From: Azonexaceae bacterium
GTDB taxonomy: Bacteria > Pseudomonadota > Gammaproteobacteria > Burkholderiales > Rhodocyclaceae
Direction: 5' to 3'
Length of the DNA stretch: 38,780 bases
Assembly: GCA_013335535.1 (NCBI GenBank)
Contig: JAAXVL010000023.1
Coordinates: forward strand, 1 to 38,780
The notes under the pieces are model-generated. The model was not told the DNA's origin. It saw only the letters and a list, made by a program, of their open reading frames with translations, and did no database searches. Positions 16,938 to 26,772 of this stretch are shown here, piece by piece; position 1 is the stretch's first letter; every line of letters begins with the position of its first letter. The translations under genes were made by a program, and so were the position numbers.

Positions 16938-19583
16938 TTATGCCCCTCCGCCTTCGTTGGGTTCGGATGATTCCGGATTTTGCTCATTTTCCGGGTTGAC
17001 CGTGGAAGTCTCGCCGCCGGCTTCAATTTCCGCTTCGGCATCGACTTCGGCCACCGATTCGGCAACCTTTTCCAGACCGGCCAGCTTCTCGCCGTCATCC
17101 AGCGAAATCAGCGTGACGCCCTGCGTCGCCCGGCCCATGCCGCGAATCTCGGCAACGCGGGTCCGGATCAGCACGCCGCCGGTAGTGATCAGCATGATTT
17201 CGTCTTCGTCATTGACCAGCTTGGCGCCAACGACGGTGCCGTTGCGTTCGCTGTCGGCAATGGCGCGCACGCCCTGCGTGCCGCGACCGGAATGGCGGAA
17301 ATCAGCCAGCACGGTACGCTTGCCGAAGCCGTTCTCGGTTGCAACCAGCACCGTCTGCTGATCGCTCTCGGCAACCAGCAGCGAAATGACCGACTGGCCT
17401 TCCATGAGACGCATGCCGCGCACGCCACGGGCGCCACGACCCATCGGACGGACGTCCTCTTCGTCGAACCAGACAGCCTTGCCAGCATTGGAAACGAGCA
17501 CGATATCGCTCGTCCCGCTGGTCAGCTCGACGCCGATCAGGTAATCGCCCTCATCGAGCGACACGGCAATGATGCCGGCCTTGCGCGGGTTCGAGTAATC
17601 GGACAACGGTGTCTTCTTGACGGTACCCATGACCGTCGCCATGAACACATACTGGTCGTCGGAGAATTCCTTGACCGGCAGCACGGCGTTGATGCGTTCG
17701 CCCTCTTCGAGCGGGAAGAGATTGACGATCGGCTTGCCGCGACTGGCCCGGCTGCCCTGCGGCGCTTCGTAGACCTTGAGCCAGTAACAGCGGCCACGGT
17801 TCGAGAAGCACAGGATGTAGTCGTGCGTATTGGCGACGAACAGGTGATCGACGAAATCCTCGTCCTTGATCGCTGCCGCCTGCTTACCGCGACCGCCGCG
17901 TTTCTGCGCACGGTAATCGGCCAGCGGCTGAGCCTTGATGTAGCCGCCGTGCGACAGGGTAACGACCATGTCTTGCGGCGTAATGAAGTCCTCGACGCCC
18001 AATTCCTGCGTATGCAGGACGATTTCCGACTTGCGCGCATCGCCATATTGCTCGCGGATCGCCTTCAGTTCTTCGACGATGATCTCGGTAATGCGTTCCG
18101 GCTTGGCCAGGATGTCGAGCAGATCGACGATCTTGTCCATCACATCCTTGTACTCGCCGACAATCTTGTCCTGCTCCAGCCCGGTCAGGCGCTGCAGGCG
18201 CAGCTCCAGAATGGCCTGGGCCTGGGCATCAGAAAGCCGGTAGCCTTGCGCCGACAAACCGAATTCGGCACCCAAGCCTTCGGGACGCGAAGCATCGGAA
18301 GAGGCCCGCACCAGCATTTCCTCGACCACCGCACTACGCCACTGGCGTGCCATCAGGCCGACCTTGGCATCGGCCGGTGTCGGGGCTGCCTTGATCAGGG
18401 CAATGATCTCGTCGACGTTGGACAGTGCGACCGCCAGACCTTCCAAGATATGCCCACGCTCGCGCGCCTTGCGCAATTCGAACACGGTGCGGCGCGTGAC
18501 CACTTCACGACGATGCGACAGGAAGCAGTCGAGCGCCTGCTTGAGATTGAGCAGGCGCGGCTGGCCATCGACCAGCGCCACCATGTTCATGCCAAAGGTA
18601 TCCTGCAACTGGGTCTGCTTGTACAGATTGTTGAGGATGACCTCGCCGACTTCGCCGCGCTTCAACTCGATGACGATGCGCATACCCGACTTGTCGGACT
18701 CGTCGCGAATGTCGGAAATGCCTTCGATCTTCTTCTCGTTAACCAGTTCGGCGATCTTCTCGATCAGGCTCTTCTTGTTAACCTGGTAGGGAATTTCGTC
18801 AACAATCAGCGCCTGACGATCACCCTTGCCCATATCTTCGAAATGGGTCCGGGCGCGCATGATGACTCGGCCGCGACCGGTGCGATATCCCTCGCGAACC
18901 CCCATGACGCCGTAAATCAGGCCAGCCGTCGGGAAATCGGGAGCCGGAATCAGCTCGATCAGGTCGTCGATCGACATTGCCGGATTTTCCAGCAGCGCCA
19001 GACAACCGGCCACCACCTCGTTCAGGTTGTGCGGCGGGACATTGGTCGCCATACCCACGGCAATGCCAGCCGAACCATTGATGAGCAGGTTCGGGATGCG
19101 CGTCGGCAAGACCGACGGCTCAAGTTCCTTGCCATCGTAGTTCGGCTCGAAATCGACCGTTTCCTTGTCGATATCGGCCGTCAGATCGGAAGCGATGCGA
19201 TCGAGACGGCATTCCGTATAACGCATCGCCGCCGCGTTGTCGCCGTCGATAGAACCGAAGTTACCCTGACCATCGACCAAGGTATAGCGCAGCGAGAAAT
19301 CCTGCGCCATGCGGACCAGCGTGTCGTAAATGGCCGAATCGCCGTGCGGGTGATACTTACCCATGACCTCACCAACGACACGGGCACACTTGACGAAAGG
19401 ACGGTTCCAGACATTGTTGGTCTCGTGCATCGCGAACAGAACGCGGCGATGCACCGGTTTCAGGCCATCGCGTGCATCCGGCAAGGCCCGGCCGACGATC
19501 ACGCTCATCGCGTAATCGAGATAGGAACGCCGCATCTCGTCTTCGAGGCTGATCGGCAATGTTTCTTTGGCGAATTGGTCCAT
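16938..19583 (-). CDS. gyrA: DNA gyrase subunit A
   Basis: 881 residues. Breakage-reunion subunit of gyrase, with GyrB introducing negative supercoils. The numbering of the N-terminal domain equals E. coli: catalytic Tyr122 in MRYTECRL, and the quinolone-determining residues are the susceptible type, Ser83 and Asp87 (HGDSAIYD). The C-terminal beta-pinwheel contains the GyrA box QKRGGRGKQ. The last about 45 residues form an acidic, Glu/Asn-rich tail typical of variable GyrA ends, and this tail contains one copy of the dispersed motif. Transcribed divergently from mtaD across a 98-base gap; no convincing promoter boxes could be picked there. Confidence 0.97.
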   Translation of the reverse strand: MDQFAKETLPISLEDEMRRSYLDYAMSVIVGRALPDARDGLKPVHRRVLFAMHETNNVWNRPFVKCARVVGEVMGKYHPHGDSAIYDTLVRMAQDFSLRYTLVDGQGNFGSIDGDNAAAMRYTECRLDRIASDLTADIDKETVDFEPNYDGKELEPSVLPTRIPNLLINGSAGIAVGMATNVPPHNLNEVVAGCLALLENPAMSIDDLIELIPAPDFPTAGLIYGVMGVREGYRTGRGRVIMRARTHFEDMGKGDRQALIVDEIPYQVNKKSLIEKIAELVNEKKIEGISDIRDESDKSGMRIVIELKRGEVGEVILNNLYKQTQLQDTFGMNMVALVDGQPRLLNLKQALDCFLSHRREVVTRRTVFELRKARERGHILEGLAVALSNVDEIIALIKAAPTPADAKVGLMARQWRSAVVEEMLVRASSDASRPEGLGAEFGLSAQGYRLSDAQAQAILELRLQRLTGLEQDKIVGEYKDVMDKIVDLLDILAKPERITEIIVEELKAIREQYGDARKSEIVLHTQELGVEDFITPQDMVVTLSHGGYIKAQPLADYRAQKRGGRGKQAAAIKDEDFVDHLFVANTHDYILCFSNRGRCYWLKVYEAPQGSRASRGKPIVNLFPLEEGERINAVLPVKEFSDDQYVFMATVMGTVKKTPLSDYSNPRKAGIIAVSLDEGDYLIGVELTSGTSDIVLVSNAGKAVWFDEEDVRPMGRGARGVRGMRLMEGQSVISLLVAESDQQTVLVATENGFGKRTVLADFRHSGRGTQGVRAIADSERNGTVVGAKLVNDEDEIMLITTGGVLIRTRVAEIRGMGRATQGVTLISLDDGEKLAGLEKVAESVAEVDAEAEIEAGGETSTVNPENEQNPESSEPNEGGGA
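16991..17005 (+). repeat. Dispersed motif copy B (gyrA tail)
   Basis: Plus strand reads CATTTTCCGGGTTGACCGTGG (core 16991-17005), with one extra G relative to consensus. GyrA reads the other strand as STVNPEN. A GGATTTTGCTCATT stretch precedes it, resembling the flank of copies C, D and E. Confidence 0.72.
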
Positions 19584-19681
19584 GTCTCACATCCGCACCG
19601 CTTGCGCGATGCCTTATTAGTTGATTCAAGCGTAATTTGCTATTTTAACACGCCAACCTACCCGTACAGACCCCGTTTTAC

Positions 19682-21016
19682 ATGACAACAACACCCCAAG
19701 CCATCGACCTGCTGATCGACGCCCGCTGGATCGCTGCGGTCGCCCCGGACGTCGTGCTGACCAACCACGCCGTCGCCGTCGACAAAGGCCGGATCCTGGC
19801 CATTCTGCCCAGCGGCGAGGCAAACACCCGCTTCCTACCTGGACAGCACGTCAACCTGCCCGATCACATCCTGATTCCCGGCCTGATCAACCTGCACACC
19901 CACGCCGCCATGAGCCTCATGCGCGGCCTGGCTGACGACCTGCCGCTCATGGACTGGTTGCAAAAGCACATCTGGCCGGCCGAAGCCGCCAACCTGTCGG
20001 CCCAGTTCGTTTATGACGGCACCCGGCTGGCCTGCGCCGAAATGCTCAAGGGCGGCATCACCTGCTTCAATGACATGTATTTCTTCCCGGAGGCAGCCGC
20101 TGCCGCCGCATCCGAGTACGGCATGCGTGCCATGCTCGGCATCACCACGCTCGAATTCCCGACCCCCTACGCCAGCGACGCCGACGATTATCTGAACAAG
20201 GGCCTGGCCGTCCGCGAAGCATGGCTGAACGATCCCCTGATCGGCTTCTGCCTCGCCCCGCACGCCCCCTATACGGTCGCCGACAGCACCTTCGACCGGA
20301 TACTGACCCTCTCCGAGCAACTCAACCTGCCCGTCCATTGCCACATCCACGAAACCCGCCACGAGGTGGAGGAGAGTGTCAGGCAGCACCAGTGCCGACC
20401 GCTCGAACGCCTGCACCGACTGGGCCAGCTCGGCCCCAACTTCATCGGCGTGCACGCCGTCCATCTTGATGAAGATGAACTGCAGCTGCTCGCCACCACC
20501 GGCAGCAGCATCGCCCACTGCCCGACATCCAATCTCAAGCTGGCTAGCGGCTTTGCCCCTGTGGCGCGGATGCGACAACTCGGCATCAATGTCGGACTGG
20601 GTACCGACAGTGCCGCCAGCAACAACCGCCTCGACCTGTTCGGCGAAATGCGTATGGCCTCTCTCCTTGCCAAAGGTTTGACGGGCGACGCCAGTGCCCT
20701 GCCTGCGAGCGAAATCCTGCGCATGGCGACACTTAACGCAGCCAATGCCTTGGGCCTGGGGCATGAAATCGGCTCGATTTCGCCAGGCAAGTCGGCGGAC
20801 CTCTGCGCTGTTGATCTCGGCTCACTTGAAATGCGGCCCTGCTTTGATCCCGTGTCACACCTCGTCAATGTCGCAGGGCGAGAATGCGTCAGTCATGTAT
20901 GGGTCGCCGGAAAGTGTTGCGTAGACCACAAAACTTTACTCAACAACGACCAAAAGCACTTGGAATCGGCCATTGCACTATGGCAAAATGGTTTGGAAGT
21001 CCGCCGGCAGCCTTGA
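19682..21016 (+). CDS. mtaD: TRZ/ATZ-family 5'-methylthioadenosine/SAH deaminase
   Basis: 444 residues, amidohydrolase superfamily. INLHTHAAMSLMRGLADDLPLMDWL (residues 69-93) gives the metal-binding H-x-H (His72, His74) and the MtaD-type signature. HIHETRHEVEESV and CPTSNLKLASG follow, and GTDSAASNNRLDLFGEMR carries the metal-binding aspartate. Likely deaminates methylthioadenosine or S-adenosylhomocysteine in the SAM salvage network. It is close to ubiG, a SAM-dependent methyltransferase that yields SAH, as in many betaproteobacteria. No Shine-Dalgarno sequence is visible before the ATG at 19682. Confidence 0.88.
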   Translation: MTTTPQAIDLLIDARWIAAVAPDVVLTNHAVAVDKGRILAILPSGEANTRFLPGQHVNLPDHILIPGLINLHTHAAMSLMRGLADDLPLMDWLQKHIWPAEAANLSAQFVYDGTRLACAEMLKGGITCFNDMYFFPEAAAAAASEYGMRAMLGITTLEFPTPYASDADDYLNKGLAVREAWLNDPLIGFCLAPHAPYTVADSTFDRILTLSEQLNLPVHCHIHETRHEVEESVRQHQCRPLERLHRLGQLGPNFIGVHAVHLDEDELQLLATTGSSIAHCPTSNLKLASGFAPVARMRQLGINVGLGTDSAASNNRLDLFGEMRMASLLAKGLTGDASALPASEILRMATLNAANALGLGHEIGSISPGKSADLCAVDLGSLEMRPCFDPVSHLVNVAGRECVSHVWVAGKCCVDHKTLLNNDQKHLESAIALWQNGLEVRRQP

Positions 21017-21071
21017 ATATTGCCGTAGCGCGGGTTAAGAATTTTCAAATTTTCTTCAACGAGGGAAAACA

Positions 21072-21734
21072 ATGATCAAGAATATCGCCAAGAAATCTCT
21101 GGTTCTGGCCCTGCTGGCCGGTATCGGTCTGTCTGCTGTTGCTCAGGAACGTGTTTACCTGATCGACCAGCGCGACGTCGTCGCCAAGTCCGGTTTCGGC
21201 CTGTGCTGGCGCGATGGTTACTGGACTCCGGCTGCCGCTGCTGCCGACAAGGCCGGTTGCGAATGCGACAAGGACCTGCTGCCGGCTGAAGCCTGTGCCC
21301 CGAAGGTTGCTGCTGCCGCTCCGGCTGGCGCCGCTGCCACCGGCGTCAAGCCGTCTGGCGAAAAGATCACCGTCGCTGCCGACGCCCTGTTCGACTTCAA
21401 CAAGGCTGTCCTGCGTCCGGCTGGCAAGGCCAAGCTCGACGAGCTGGTCTCCAAGGCCAAGGCCATCAAGCTCGAAGTGATCCTGGCCGTTGGCCACACC
21501 GACCGCATCGGTGGTGACGCCTACAACCAGAAGCTGTCCGAAAAGCGCGCTGCTGCCGTCAAGGAATACCTGGTTGCCAAGGGCATCGAAGCCAACCGTG
21601 TTTACACCGAAGGCAAGGGCGAGAAGCAGCCGGTTACTGGCGACAAGTGCAAGGGCAACGCCAAGACCAAGGCCCTGATCGACTGCCTGCAGCCGGATCG
21701 TCGCGTTGATATCGAAGTCATCGGCACCAAGTAA
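21072..21734 (+). CDS. OmpA-family outer-membrane peptidoglycan-binding protein
   Basis: 220 residues. Signal peptide MIKNIAKKSLVLALLAGIGLSAVAQ, then a short Cys-containing region (residues 25-75), an Ala-rich linker and an OmpA C-terminal domain from about 95 to 218 (ITVAADALFDFNKAVLRP; VGHTDRIGGDAYNQKLSEKRA; DRRVDIEVIG). The domain binds diaminopimelate of peptidoglycan. There is no eight-stranded barrel, so it differs from E. coli OmpA and resembles the short betaproteobacterial OmpA proteins. Strong GAGGG ribosome site. Codon use is strongly biased to frequent codons, suggesting high expression, and a strong terminator follows. Confidence 0.9.
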   Translation: MIKNIAKKSLVLALLAGIGLSAVAQERVYLIDQRDVVAKSGFGLCWRDGYWTPAAAAADKAGCECDKDLLPAEACAPKVAAAAPAGAAATGVKPSGEKITVAADALFDFNKAVLRPAGKAKLDELVSKAKAIKLEVILAVGHTDRIGGDAYNQKLSEKRAAAVKEYLVAKGIEANRVYTEGKGEKQPVTGDKCKGNAKTKALIDCLQPDRRVDIEVIGTK

Positions 21735-21751
21735 TCTGCCGACGCTTCACG

Positions 21752-21780
21752 AAAAGCCCCGCCCTGCGGGGCTTTTTCTT
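21752..21780 (+). terminator. Rho-independent terminator of the OmpA-family gene
   Basis: Perfect 11-bp stem AAAAGCCCCGC / GCGGGGCTTTT (21752-21762 and 21766-21776), loop CCT, followed by a T-rich tail. It lies 18 bases after the stop codon. Confidence 0.93.
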
Positions 21781-21803
21781 TTCCGCACACATCGCTTTTG
21801 ACA

Positions 21804-22505
21804 ATGACCACACTAAACGCCGACCCCGCCGAACTGGAAAAATTTGGTGATCTCGCCCACCGCTGGTGGGACCCCAACAGCGAATTCAAGCCGCTGCACG
21901 ACATCAACCCACTACGTCTTGACTGGATAGATCAGGCCATTGGCCTCGCCGGCAAAGGCATCCTTGATGTCGGCTGTGGTGGCGGGCTGCTTTCCGAAGG
22001 CATGGCGGTACGGGGCGCCAACGTAACCGGCATCGACCTCTCCGAAAAGCCACTTGGCGTCGCCAGGCTACATTTGCTGGAAACCGGACAGAAAGTCGAT
22101 TATCGCAAGATTTCCGTCGAACAACTGGCCGAGGAAATGCCCGGAACTTTCGATGCGGTAACCTGCCTTGAGATGCTGGAGCACGTACCAAATCCGTCCA
22201 GCGTCATCGCGGCATGCGCGCGTCTGGTCAAGCCGGGTGGCCAGGTATTCCTGTCGACCTTGAATCGCAATCCCAAAGCTTATTTGTTCGCCGTAATCGG
22301 TGCCGAATACGTCATGCAGATGCTGCCCAAAGGCACGCACGACTACGCCAAATTCATCAAACCATCCGAACTGGCGCGCTGGTCCAAACTGGCCGGCCTC
22401 GAGCCGGACGAAGTCGTCGGCATGAGCTACAACCCGCTGAGCAAGGTTTATTCGCTGGGTTCCGACACCAGCGTCAATTACCTGATGCGCGCCACGCGTG
22501 TTTGA
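21804..22505 (+). CDS. ubiG: Ubiquinone biosynthesis O-methyltransferase
   Basis: 233 residues. SAM-dependent enzyme performing both O-methylations of ubiquinone synthesis, peripheral to the inner membrane. N-terminus with [29 protein letters not shown] is the UbiG signature; motif I is [12 protein letters not shown] at residues 55-66; [11 protein letters not shown] and [20 protein letters not shown] confirm it. ATG at 21804 is preferred over a TTG two codons upstream. Its end overlaps gph by 8 bases. Confidence 0.95.
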   Translation: MTTLNADPAELEKFGDLAHRWWDPNSEFKPLHDINPLRLDWIDQAIGLAGKGILDVGCGGGLLSEGMAVRGANVTGIDLSEKPLGVARLHLLETGQKVDYRKISVEQLAEEMPGTFDAVTCLEMLEHVPNPSSVIAACARLVKPGGQVFLSTLNRNPKAYLFAVIGAEYVMQMLPKGTHDYAKFIKPSELARWSKLAGLEPDEVVGMSYNPLSKVYSLGSDTSVNYLMRATRV

Positions 22506-23163
22506 CGCCGTTCTCTTCGACCTTGACGGCACGCTGGCCGACACCGCTCCTGACCTGGGTTGGGCGGCCAACATGCTGCGCGAGGCGGAGGGACTGGCGC
22601 CACTGCCGCTCGCCACGTTGCGCCCCTGGACTTCGCAAGGCGTGCGTGGACTGCTCCGCGTTGCCTTCGACATTGCTCCCGGCGATGCCGCCTACGACGA
22701 GCTGTCACAACGATTCCTGACTCTCTACGCCAGGCGCCTGTGCGTCGAGACCCGGCTCTTTGAGGGGGTTGCCGAACTGCTCGACGAACTTGAAAACCTC
22801 GAGCTAGCCTGGGGCATCGTCACCAACAAGCGCATGCGCTTCACCGACCCGCTGGTCGCTCAACTCGGCCTGACACCGCGCACAACCTGCGTAGTCAGCG
22901 GCGACACCACGGCTGAAGCCAAACCCTCGCCGCTCCCCATCCTGCACGCCTGCCAGCTACTCAACTGCCGGCCGGAACGCACGCTTTACGTCGGCGACGA
23001 CCGGCGGGATATCGTTGCAGGGAATGCCGCCGGTTGCCGAACCGTAGCGGCAGCTTATGGTTATCTCGGGGATAGCGGGCATGTTCTGGCTTGGGGCGCC
23101 GATGTGGTTATTGATGCGCCCGGAGAGTTGGCCAGCTACCTGACGCAGCGTCTGACTTCTTAA
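22498..23163 (+). CDS. gph: Phosphoglycolate phosphatase (HAD superfamily)
   Basis: 221 residues. Hydrolyses 2-phosphoglycolate from DNA repair or oxygenation side reactions; some UbiG-linked homologues act on other phosphates such as MurNAc-6-P. HAD motif I is [10 protein letters not shown] (Asp8, Asp10); the second motif appears in GIVTNK, and the C-terminal acidic motif in YVGDDRRDI. Starts with GTG at 22498, inside the ubiG end, indicating translational coupling. Confidence 0.9.
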   Translation: MFDAVLFDLDGTLADTAPDLGWAANMLREAEGLAPLPLATLRPWTSQGVRGLLRVAFDIAPGDAAYDELSQRFLTLYARRLCVETRLFEGVAELLDELENLELAWGIVTNKRMRFTDPLVAQLGLTPRTTCVVSGDTTAEAKPSPLPILHACQLLNCRPERTLYVGDDRRDIVAGNAAGCRTVAAAYGYLGDSGHVLAWGADVVIDAPGELASYLTQRLTS

Positions 23164-23173
23164 GTTGTTGAGC

Positions 23174-23360
23174 CAGCCCAGGCAAAGCGCCTGGGGATCG
23201 GGATATTTATCGCCAGTGACCGCTTTCGCCACTCCGGAATAACTTGGCATTTCGACCCATTCTCAGCTTTTAAGCTGGCCAAATGGTTAAAGCACCATTC
23301 GCCACGGTCAACCGGAATTTTGCCCAAAATTTGAAATTTTCGCGGCGGCAACTGCCGCCG
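23174..23360. other. Convergent intergenic gap with several hairpins
   Basis: The 201-base gap between gph and the methyltransferase carries four inverted repeats: CCCAGGC/GCCTGGG (23177-23195), CAGCTT/AAGCTG, AATGGT/ACCATT (around 23283-23299), and CGGCGGC/GCCGCCG (23343-23360). None is followed by a clean T-run, so terminator function for either gene is possible but unproven. Copy C of the dispersed motif is embedded between the last two. No coding potential seen. Confidence 0.55.
23302..23315 (-). repeat. Dispersed motif copy C (intergenic)
   Basis: Minus strand reads GGGCAAAATTCCGGTTGACC and continues GTGGCG; the core CCGGTTGACCGTGG occupies 23302-23315. The upstream TTTTGGGCA is shared with copy D. 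This is the only copy outside a gene. Confidence 0.8.
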
Positions 23361-23364
23361 GATA

Positions 23365-24537
23365 TCACGTCCGCTTCGCTGAGAGCAGCAGGTTGCGAGG
23401 TGTGAGTTCGCGCCGACAGAAGGTGGTGAGAGCCGATTTGTAACCACGTTCGTCCAGATATTCGGCGAGATCGAGCACCAGCCAGAGTTCGAGAGCGCGG
23501 CGGAAGGCATGCCGAGGAATGGCGAGGCGGGCGACCTCGCGCTGACGTTGCCAGCCGGTGGTTTCGATGGGCTTGAGGTAACGCAACAGGGGGGACGGCA
23601 GACCTTCACGTGCGGCCATGTTGGTGAGAAAGTCGGCGAAATTGCCACGCAGCCAGGAGGCCGGAACTGGTTTGAAGGTTTTGTACGGCGCGTCACTGAC
23701 CTGCTCGCGCCAGCTGGTGAAGGCCAGTTTCCAGGCGATGGCGTGGTCGCGCTGACGGGTCAGGCGCGGCGAGGCAGTGACGGTTTCAGTGACGGCAAGG
23801 CGTGTGTCGTCGCGAGTCAGTTGTAGCTGGCCACCGGCACTCAGCGTCTGATAGTGCGCCTCGACGCCCCGGTAATAGCAGCACGGAGCGACGTCCAAGC
23901 GGGCAACGCCTGCGCTGGCGCCGTGCTCGACCAGGCGGCGGTGCAGGTCACCGCAGGCGTGCAGTGCGACGGCATGTTGGCCGGATTGCGGCCAGTCGCT
24001 GACAGCCAGCGCATCGCGTTCGAGAAAGCTGTGGTCGAGGCCGATGCGCTGCGCGAGTTGTTCGCCATCGGCACACAATGCAGCGTCGATTTCCAGCGTG
24101 TGCACAGGCTTTTTCCAGGCCAGGCCGAGGAGCCGACCGAGATGCCCCTTGCCGCCGCACCAGTCGATGACGCCGCCACCGGCCGGCTGGACGGCGCCGG
24201 CAAAAGCTTCGATCTGCTCACGCTTGCGGCCAGGGATTTCCCAGGCCCAGCGCTCCCCGGCCACGGGCGGCATGGCTTGCGGTGCAGCCGGGATGTCGAT
24301 CAGCGGCAGCAGTGCGTCGATATCCGGGACGTAGCCGGCCAGCCAGCGCAACGCAGCGGGCACATCGTCGTTGAGGTATTCGGTTTCGGCGTCGTCCAGG
24401 ACGAGCAGCGCGGCGGTCAATGCTGGCCACGCGTCGCACCAGGCCGGGCGGGCTTCACGAAACGGCTGCGGGTGCCAGAGGTTACGGTGAGCCAGCAGCC
24501 CCGCGTCGAGTTGCCGCCGTCGTTCGGAAAGCGTCAC
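23365..24537 (-). CDS. SAM-dependent methyltransferase (Methyltransf_32-like)
   Basis: 390 residues. VIDWCGGKGHLGRLLG at about residues 123-138 is SAM motif I, preceded by a long helical N-terminal domain. VALHACGDLHRRLVEHG and VAPCCYYRG fit the Methyltransf_32 family (related to eukaryotic GSTCD/METTL25 domains), whose substrates are mostly unknown; RNA modification is possible but not shown. Starts at GTG 24537, overlapping the solute-binding-protein stop as GTGA, so it is probably co-translated with that gene. Confidence 0.75.
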   Translation of the reverse strand: MTLSERRRQLDAGLLAHRNLWHPQPFREARPAWCDAWPALTAALLVLDDAETEYLNDDVPAALRWLAGYVPDIDALLPLIDIPAAPQAMPPVAGERWAWEIPGRKREQIEAFAGAVQPAGGGVIDWCGGKGHLGRLLGLAWKKPVHTLEIDAALCADGEQLAQRIGLDHSFLERDALAVSDWPQSGQHAVALHACGDLHRRLVEHGASAGVARLDVAPCCYYRGVEAHYQTLSAGGQLQLTRDDTRLAVTETVTASPRLTRQRDHAIAWKLAFTSWREQVSDAPYKTFKPVPASWLRGNFADFLTNMAAREGLPSPLLRYLKPIETTGWQRQREVARLAIPRHAFRRALELWLVLDLAEYLDERGYKSALTTFCRRELTPRNLLLSAKRT

Positions 24538-26678
24538 CGTAGCGCGGCGCGCCGCTCGCGCCGGCGGTAGCCGATCCAGGCTGGCAGCATGGCGGCAATC
24601 AGCACGACCATGCCAAGGCCGAGGGGCCAGAGCACCGGGCTGTTCCAGTCATTTCTGGCCGCCTGGCGCGCTGCCGTGTCAATGCGCTGATATTTCAGGG
24701 TGTTGTTGCCGACATCGCTCGGCTTCCGGTTCTTGAGCCAGCGGTGACTCAGGGTGTAGCTCTTCGGGTGCAGGCCGAAGACCCAGGGCGAGTCGTGATG
24801 GAGGATACGGTTCATCTGCCGGACGATGCCGAGACGCTCGGGCGTGTTTTCCATGTTCTTCATGTGCAGGAAGAGGCGGTCGAACTCCGGGTTGGCATAG
24901 TTCGAGGCGTTCTCGCCGCCCTTCGCCACCTTGCCTTCGTTGCCGTCAAGCAGAAAGAAGAAATTCTCGGGGTCGGGATAATCGGCATTCCAGCCGAGGT
25001 AGTAGAGCTGGACGTTGCCCTTGCGGATCTTGTCCTGGAAGCGGTTGAAATCGGTGGAGCGGACGACGAGCTGGATGTCGATCTTGGCAAACTGCCGAGT
25101 CAGCCAATCGAGGCGGGATTTCTCGCCCATACCGCCGCCCGTGGTGTCGAGATTGACCACCAGCGGTTCGCCGGTCTTTTCGTCGCGGCCATTCGGGTAA
25201 CCGGCGTCGGCGACGAGCTTCTTGGCGACCTCGACCGGCTTGCGCTTCGGCTTGCCATCGACCCAGTCGTAAACCGTGCTGTCGATCCCCTCCTCGCCGG
25301 CTTCGAAGCCGAAGATGCCCGGCGGTAGCGGGCTTTGCGCGGCGATGCCGCGACCGTTCTGGAAGATGGAAATGTATTCTTCCTGGTCGATGGCAATCGA
25401 GATGGCCTGGCGCAGCTTGGTCGAGCGCGGCGTCAGCCCGCCGATGACCGGATCGAGCATGTTGAAACCCATATAGAAGGTCGACGACTTGACCGAGGTA
25501 AGCAGGCGAATACCCTTGTCGCGCATCTCGTCGGTCAGCGCCACGTCGCCGCCGACATTGACGCGCACGGCCTGGTCGAAGCTGTCCGAGGAAATCCCCG
25601 AGGCGTCGTAATAGCCTTGCAGGAACTTGTTCCAGTACGGGATGGCCTCTTTTTCGCGGGTGAAGATGGCCTGGTCGAGGAAAGGCAGGGGCTTGCCGCA
25701 ATCGTCGAGTAGCCCCGCGGCGCGGTCGGCAGCCTCGCCTTCGCACGGGTAGGCCTGACCGTGGAAATTCGGGTTGCGCGAGAGGACCATGCGGCGATTC
25801 GGGTCGTTTTCGCTCAACATGAACGGCCCGGTGCCGACCGGCCACCAGTCGAGCGTCAGGTTCTTTTCCGCCATGCCGGGCTGGCTGAAGAAGCGATCCA
25901 CCTCGCGCGGCACCGGCGCGAAGAAGGGCATGGCCAGCCAGTAGAGGAATTGCGGGTACTTGCCCTTGATTCGGATACGCCAGGTCAGCGCATCGACGCG
26001 CTCGACACCGCTCAGTGGGTAGGCAGCGAGGTCGAGCCATTCCCCGGCCGCTTGCTCCTTGGCAGCTTTCTGCAACGTCTCACCGAGTTCCTTCAAGCCG
26101 ACGATCTTGTCGGCCATCATGCCGAAAATCGGGGAATGCAGGCGCGGATGGGCCAGGCGCTTGATCTGGTAGATGTAGTCGTCAGCCGTCAAGTCGCGCG
26201 TGCCGACCTGGGTGAAATCAGCCATGGACTGCCGTTTGGCGATTTCATTTTTGGGCAGAATTTCCGGTTGACCGTGGGAATCGAGCGCGAAGGCCGGGTG
26301 CGGCTGAAAACGGATGCCCGGCTTGAGTTTCAGCTCATAAACGCTCTCCGCGATGCGCTCGACCGGCGCGTCATCCGGCAATTCGCGCCCGTTGGCGTCG
26401 TAGAAGCGCGGCACCGGCACCCGCTCGACCGTCGATGGAATCAGCTCATAGGGACGCTTGAGGTAGTGGTATTGCAGCGGCGGCTCGTAGATCTGCGCCG
26501 TGAAGGTGATCTCGTCCTCGGTATAGGACTGTGCCGGGTCAAGATGTTTGGGGCGGTCGGTGAAGGCCGAATAAAGCACGTTGCGGCCGGCATCGGCAGC
26601 CGGATACGGATCGTTCCACGCTTGCCCGCAAGCGGACAGGGCAAGAACGACGACAAGACTCGCGCAAATTTTTCGCAT
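24534..26678 (-). CDS. Family 5 extracellular solute-binding lipoprotein with C-terminal membrane anchor
   Basis: 714 residues from ATG 26678; the frame is open 20 codons upstream but those lack a signal peptide. MRKICASLVVVLALSAC is a lipoprotein signal with Cys17 as the lipidated residue. The body matches peptide/oligopeptide-binding proteins of ABC importers (SBP family 5): LDPAQSYTEDEITFTAQIYEPPL at the start, WWPVGTGPFML, and YLGWNADYPDPENFFFLLDG near the end. It is longer than DppA/OppA (about 500-540) and closes with a hydrophobic helix (VLWPLGLGMVVLIAAMLPAWI) plus Arg-rich tail, which is unusual. No ABC permease or ATPase genes adjoin. It contains copy D of the dispersed motif. Confidence 0.82.
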   Translation of the reverse strand: MRKICASLVVVLALSACGQAWNDPYPAADAGRNVLYSAFTDRPKHLDPAQSYTEDEITFTAQIYEPPLQYHYLKRPYELIPSTVERVPVPRFYDANGRELPDDAPVERIAESVYELKLKPGIRFQPHPAFALDSHGQPEILPKNEIAKRQSMADFTQVGTRDLTADDYIYQIKRLAHPRLHSPIFGMMADKIVGLKELGETLQKAAKEQAAGEWLDLAAYPLSGVERVDALTWRIRIKGKYPQFLYWLAMPFFAPVPREVDRFFSQPGMAEKNLTLDWWPVGTGPFMLSENDPNRRMVLSRNPNFHGQAYPCEGEAADRAAGLLDDCGKPLPFLDQAIFTREKEAIPYWNKFLQGYYDASGISSDSFDQAVRVNVGGDVALTDEMRDKGIRLLTSVKSSTFYMGFNMLDPVIGGLTPRSTKLRQAISIAIDQEEYISIFQNGRGIAAQSPLPPGIFGFEAGEEGIDSTVYDWVDGKPKRKPVEVAKKLVADAGYPNGRDEKTGEPLVVNLDTTGGGMGEKSRLDWLTRQFAKIDIQLVVRSTDFNRFQDKIRKGNVQLYYLGWNADYPDPENFFFLLDGNEGKVAKGGENASNYANPEFDRLFLHMKNMENTPERLGIVRQMNRILHHDSPWVFGLHPKSYTLSHRWLKNRKPSDVGNNTLKYQRIDTAARQAARNDWNSPVLWPLGLGMVVLIAAMLPAWIGYRRRERRAALR
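26264..26277 (+). repeat. Dispersed motif copy D (inside solute-binding protein gene)
   Basis: Plus strand reads GAATTTCCGGTTGACCGTGG with TTTTTGGGCA just upstream (26247-26280 overall). The gene reads the opposite strand as HGQPEILPK, a register different from the one used in gyrA and etfA. Confidence 0.8.
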
Positions 26679-26711
26679 GGGCAGAAGTTTAACAAATGCC
26701 CGCCGCAGCGC

Positions 26712-26741
26712 TTGACCAGCCTGCGGTGAATTGCCCACAAT
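26712..26741 (+). promoter_or_regulatory. Candidate sigma-70 promoter of bcp
   Basis: TTGACC at 26712-26717 and CACAAT at 26736-26741 with 18 bases between them, in the divergent gap before bcp. The -35 box is near consensus and the -10 box is weak. Confidence 0.4.
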
Positions 26742-26772
26742 GCCTCAAACACCACAACACAGAGGCATTGCC

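Noticed and set aside
16980..19685. A 901-codon open frame on the plus strand opposite gyrA, longer than gyrA itself
   Set aside because: It mirrors the codon structure of gyrA on the other strand; its translation is rich in His, Asp and Gln with no recognisable domain. Typical antisense shadow in GC-rich genes.
21798..21803. TTG start two codons before the ubiG ATG
   Set aside because: ATG at 21804 gives the normal N-terminus and there is no ribosome site favouring TTG.
25761..26729. 322-codon plus-strand frame opposite the solute-binding protein
   Set aside because: No domain, no ribosome site, Arg/Gly/Val-rich composition; shadow of the real gene.
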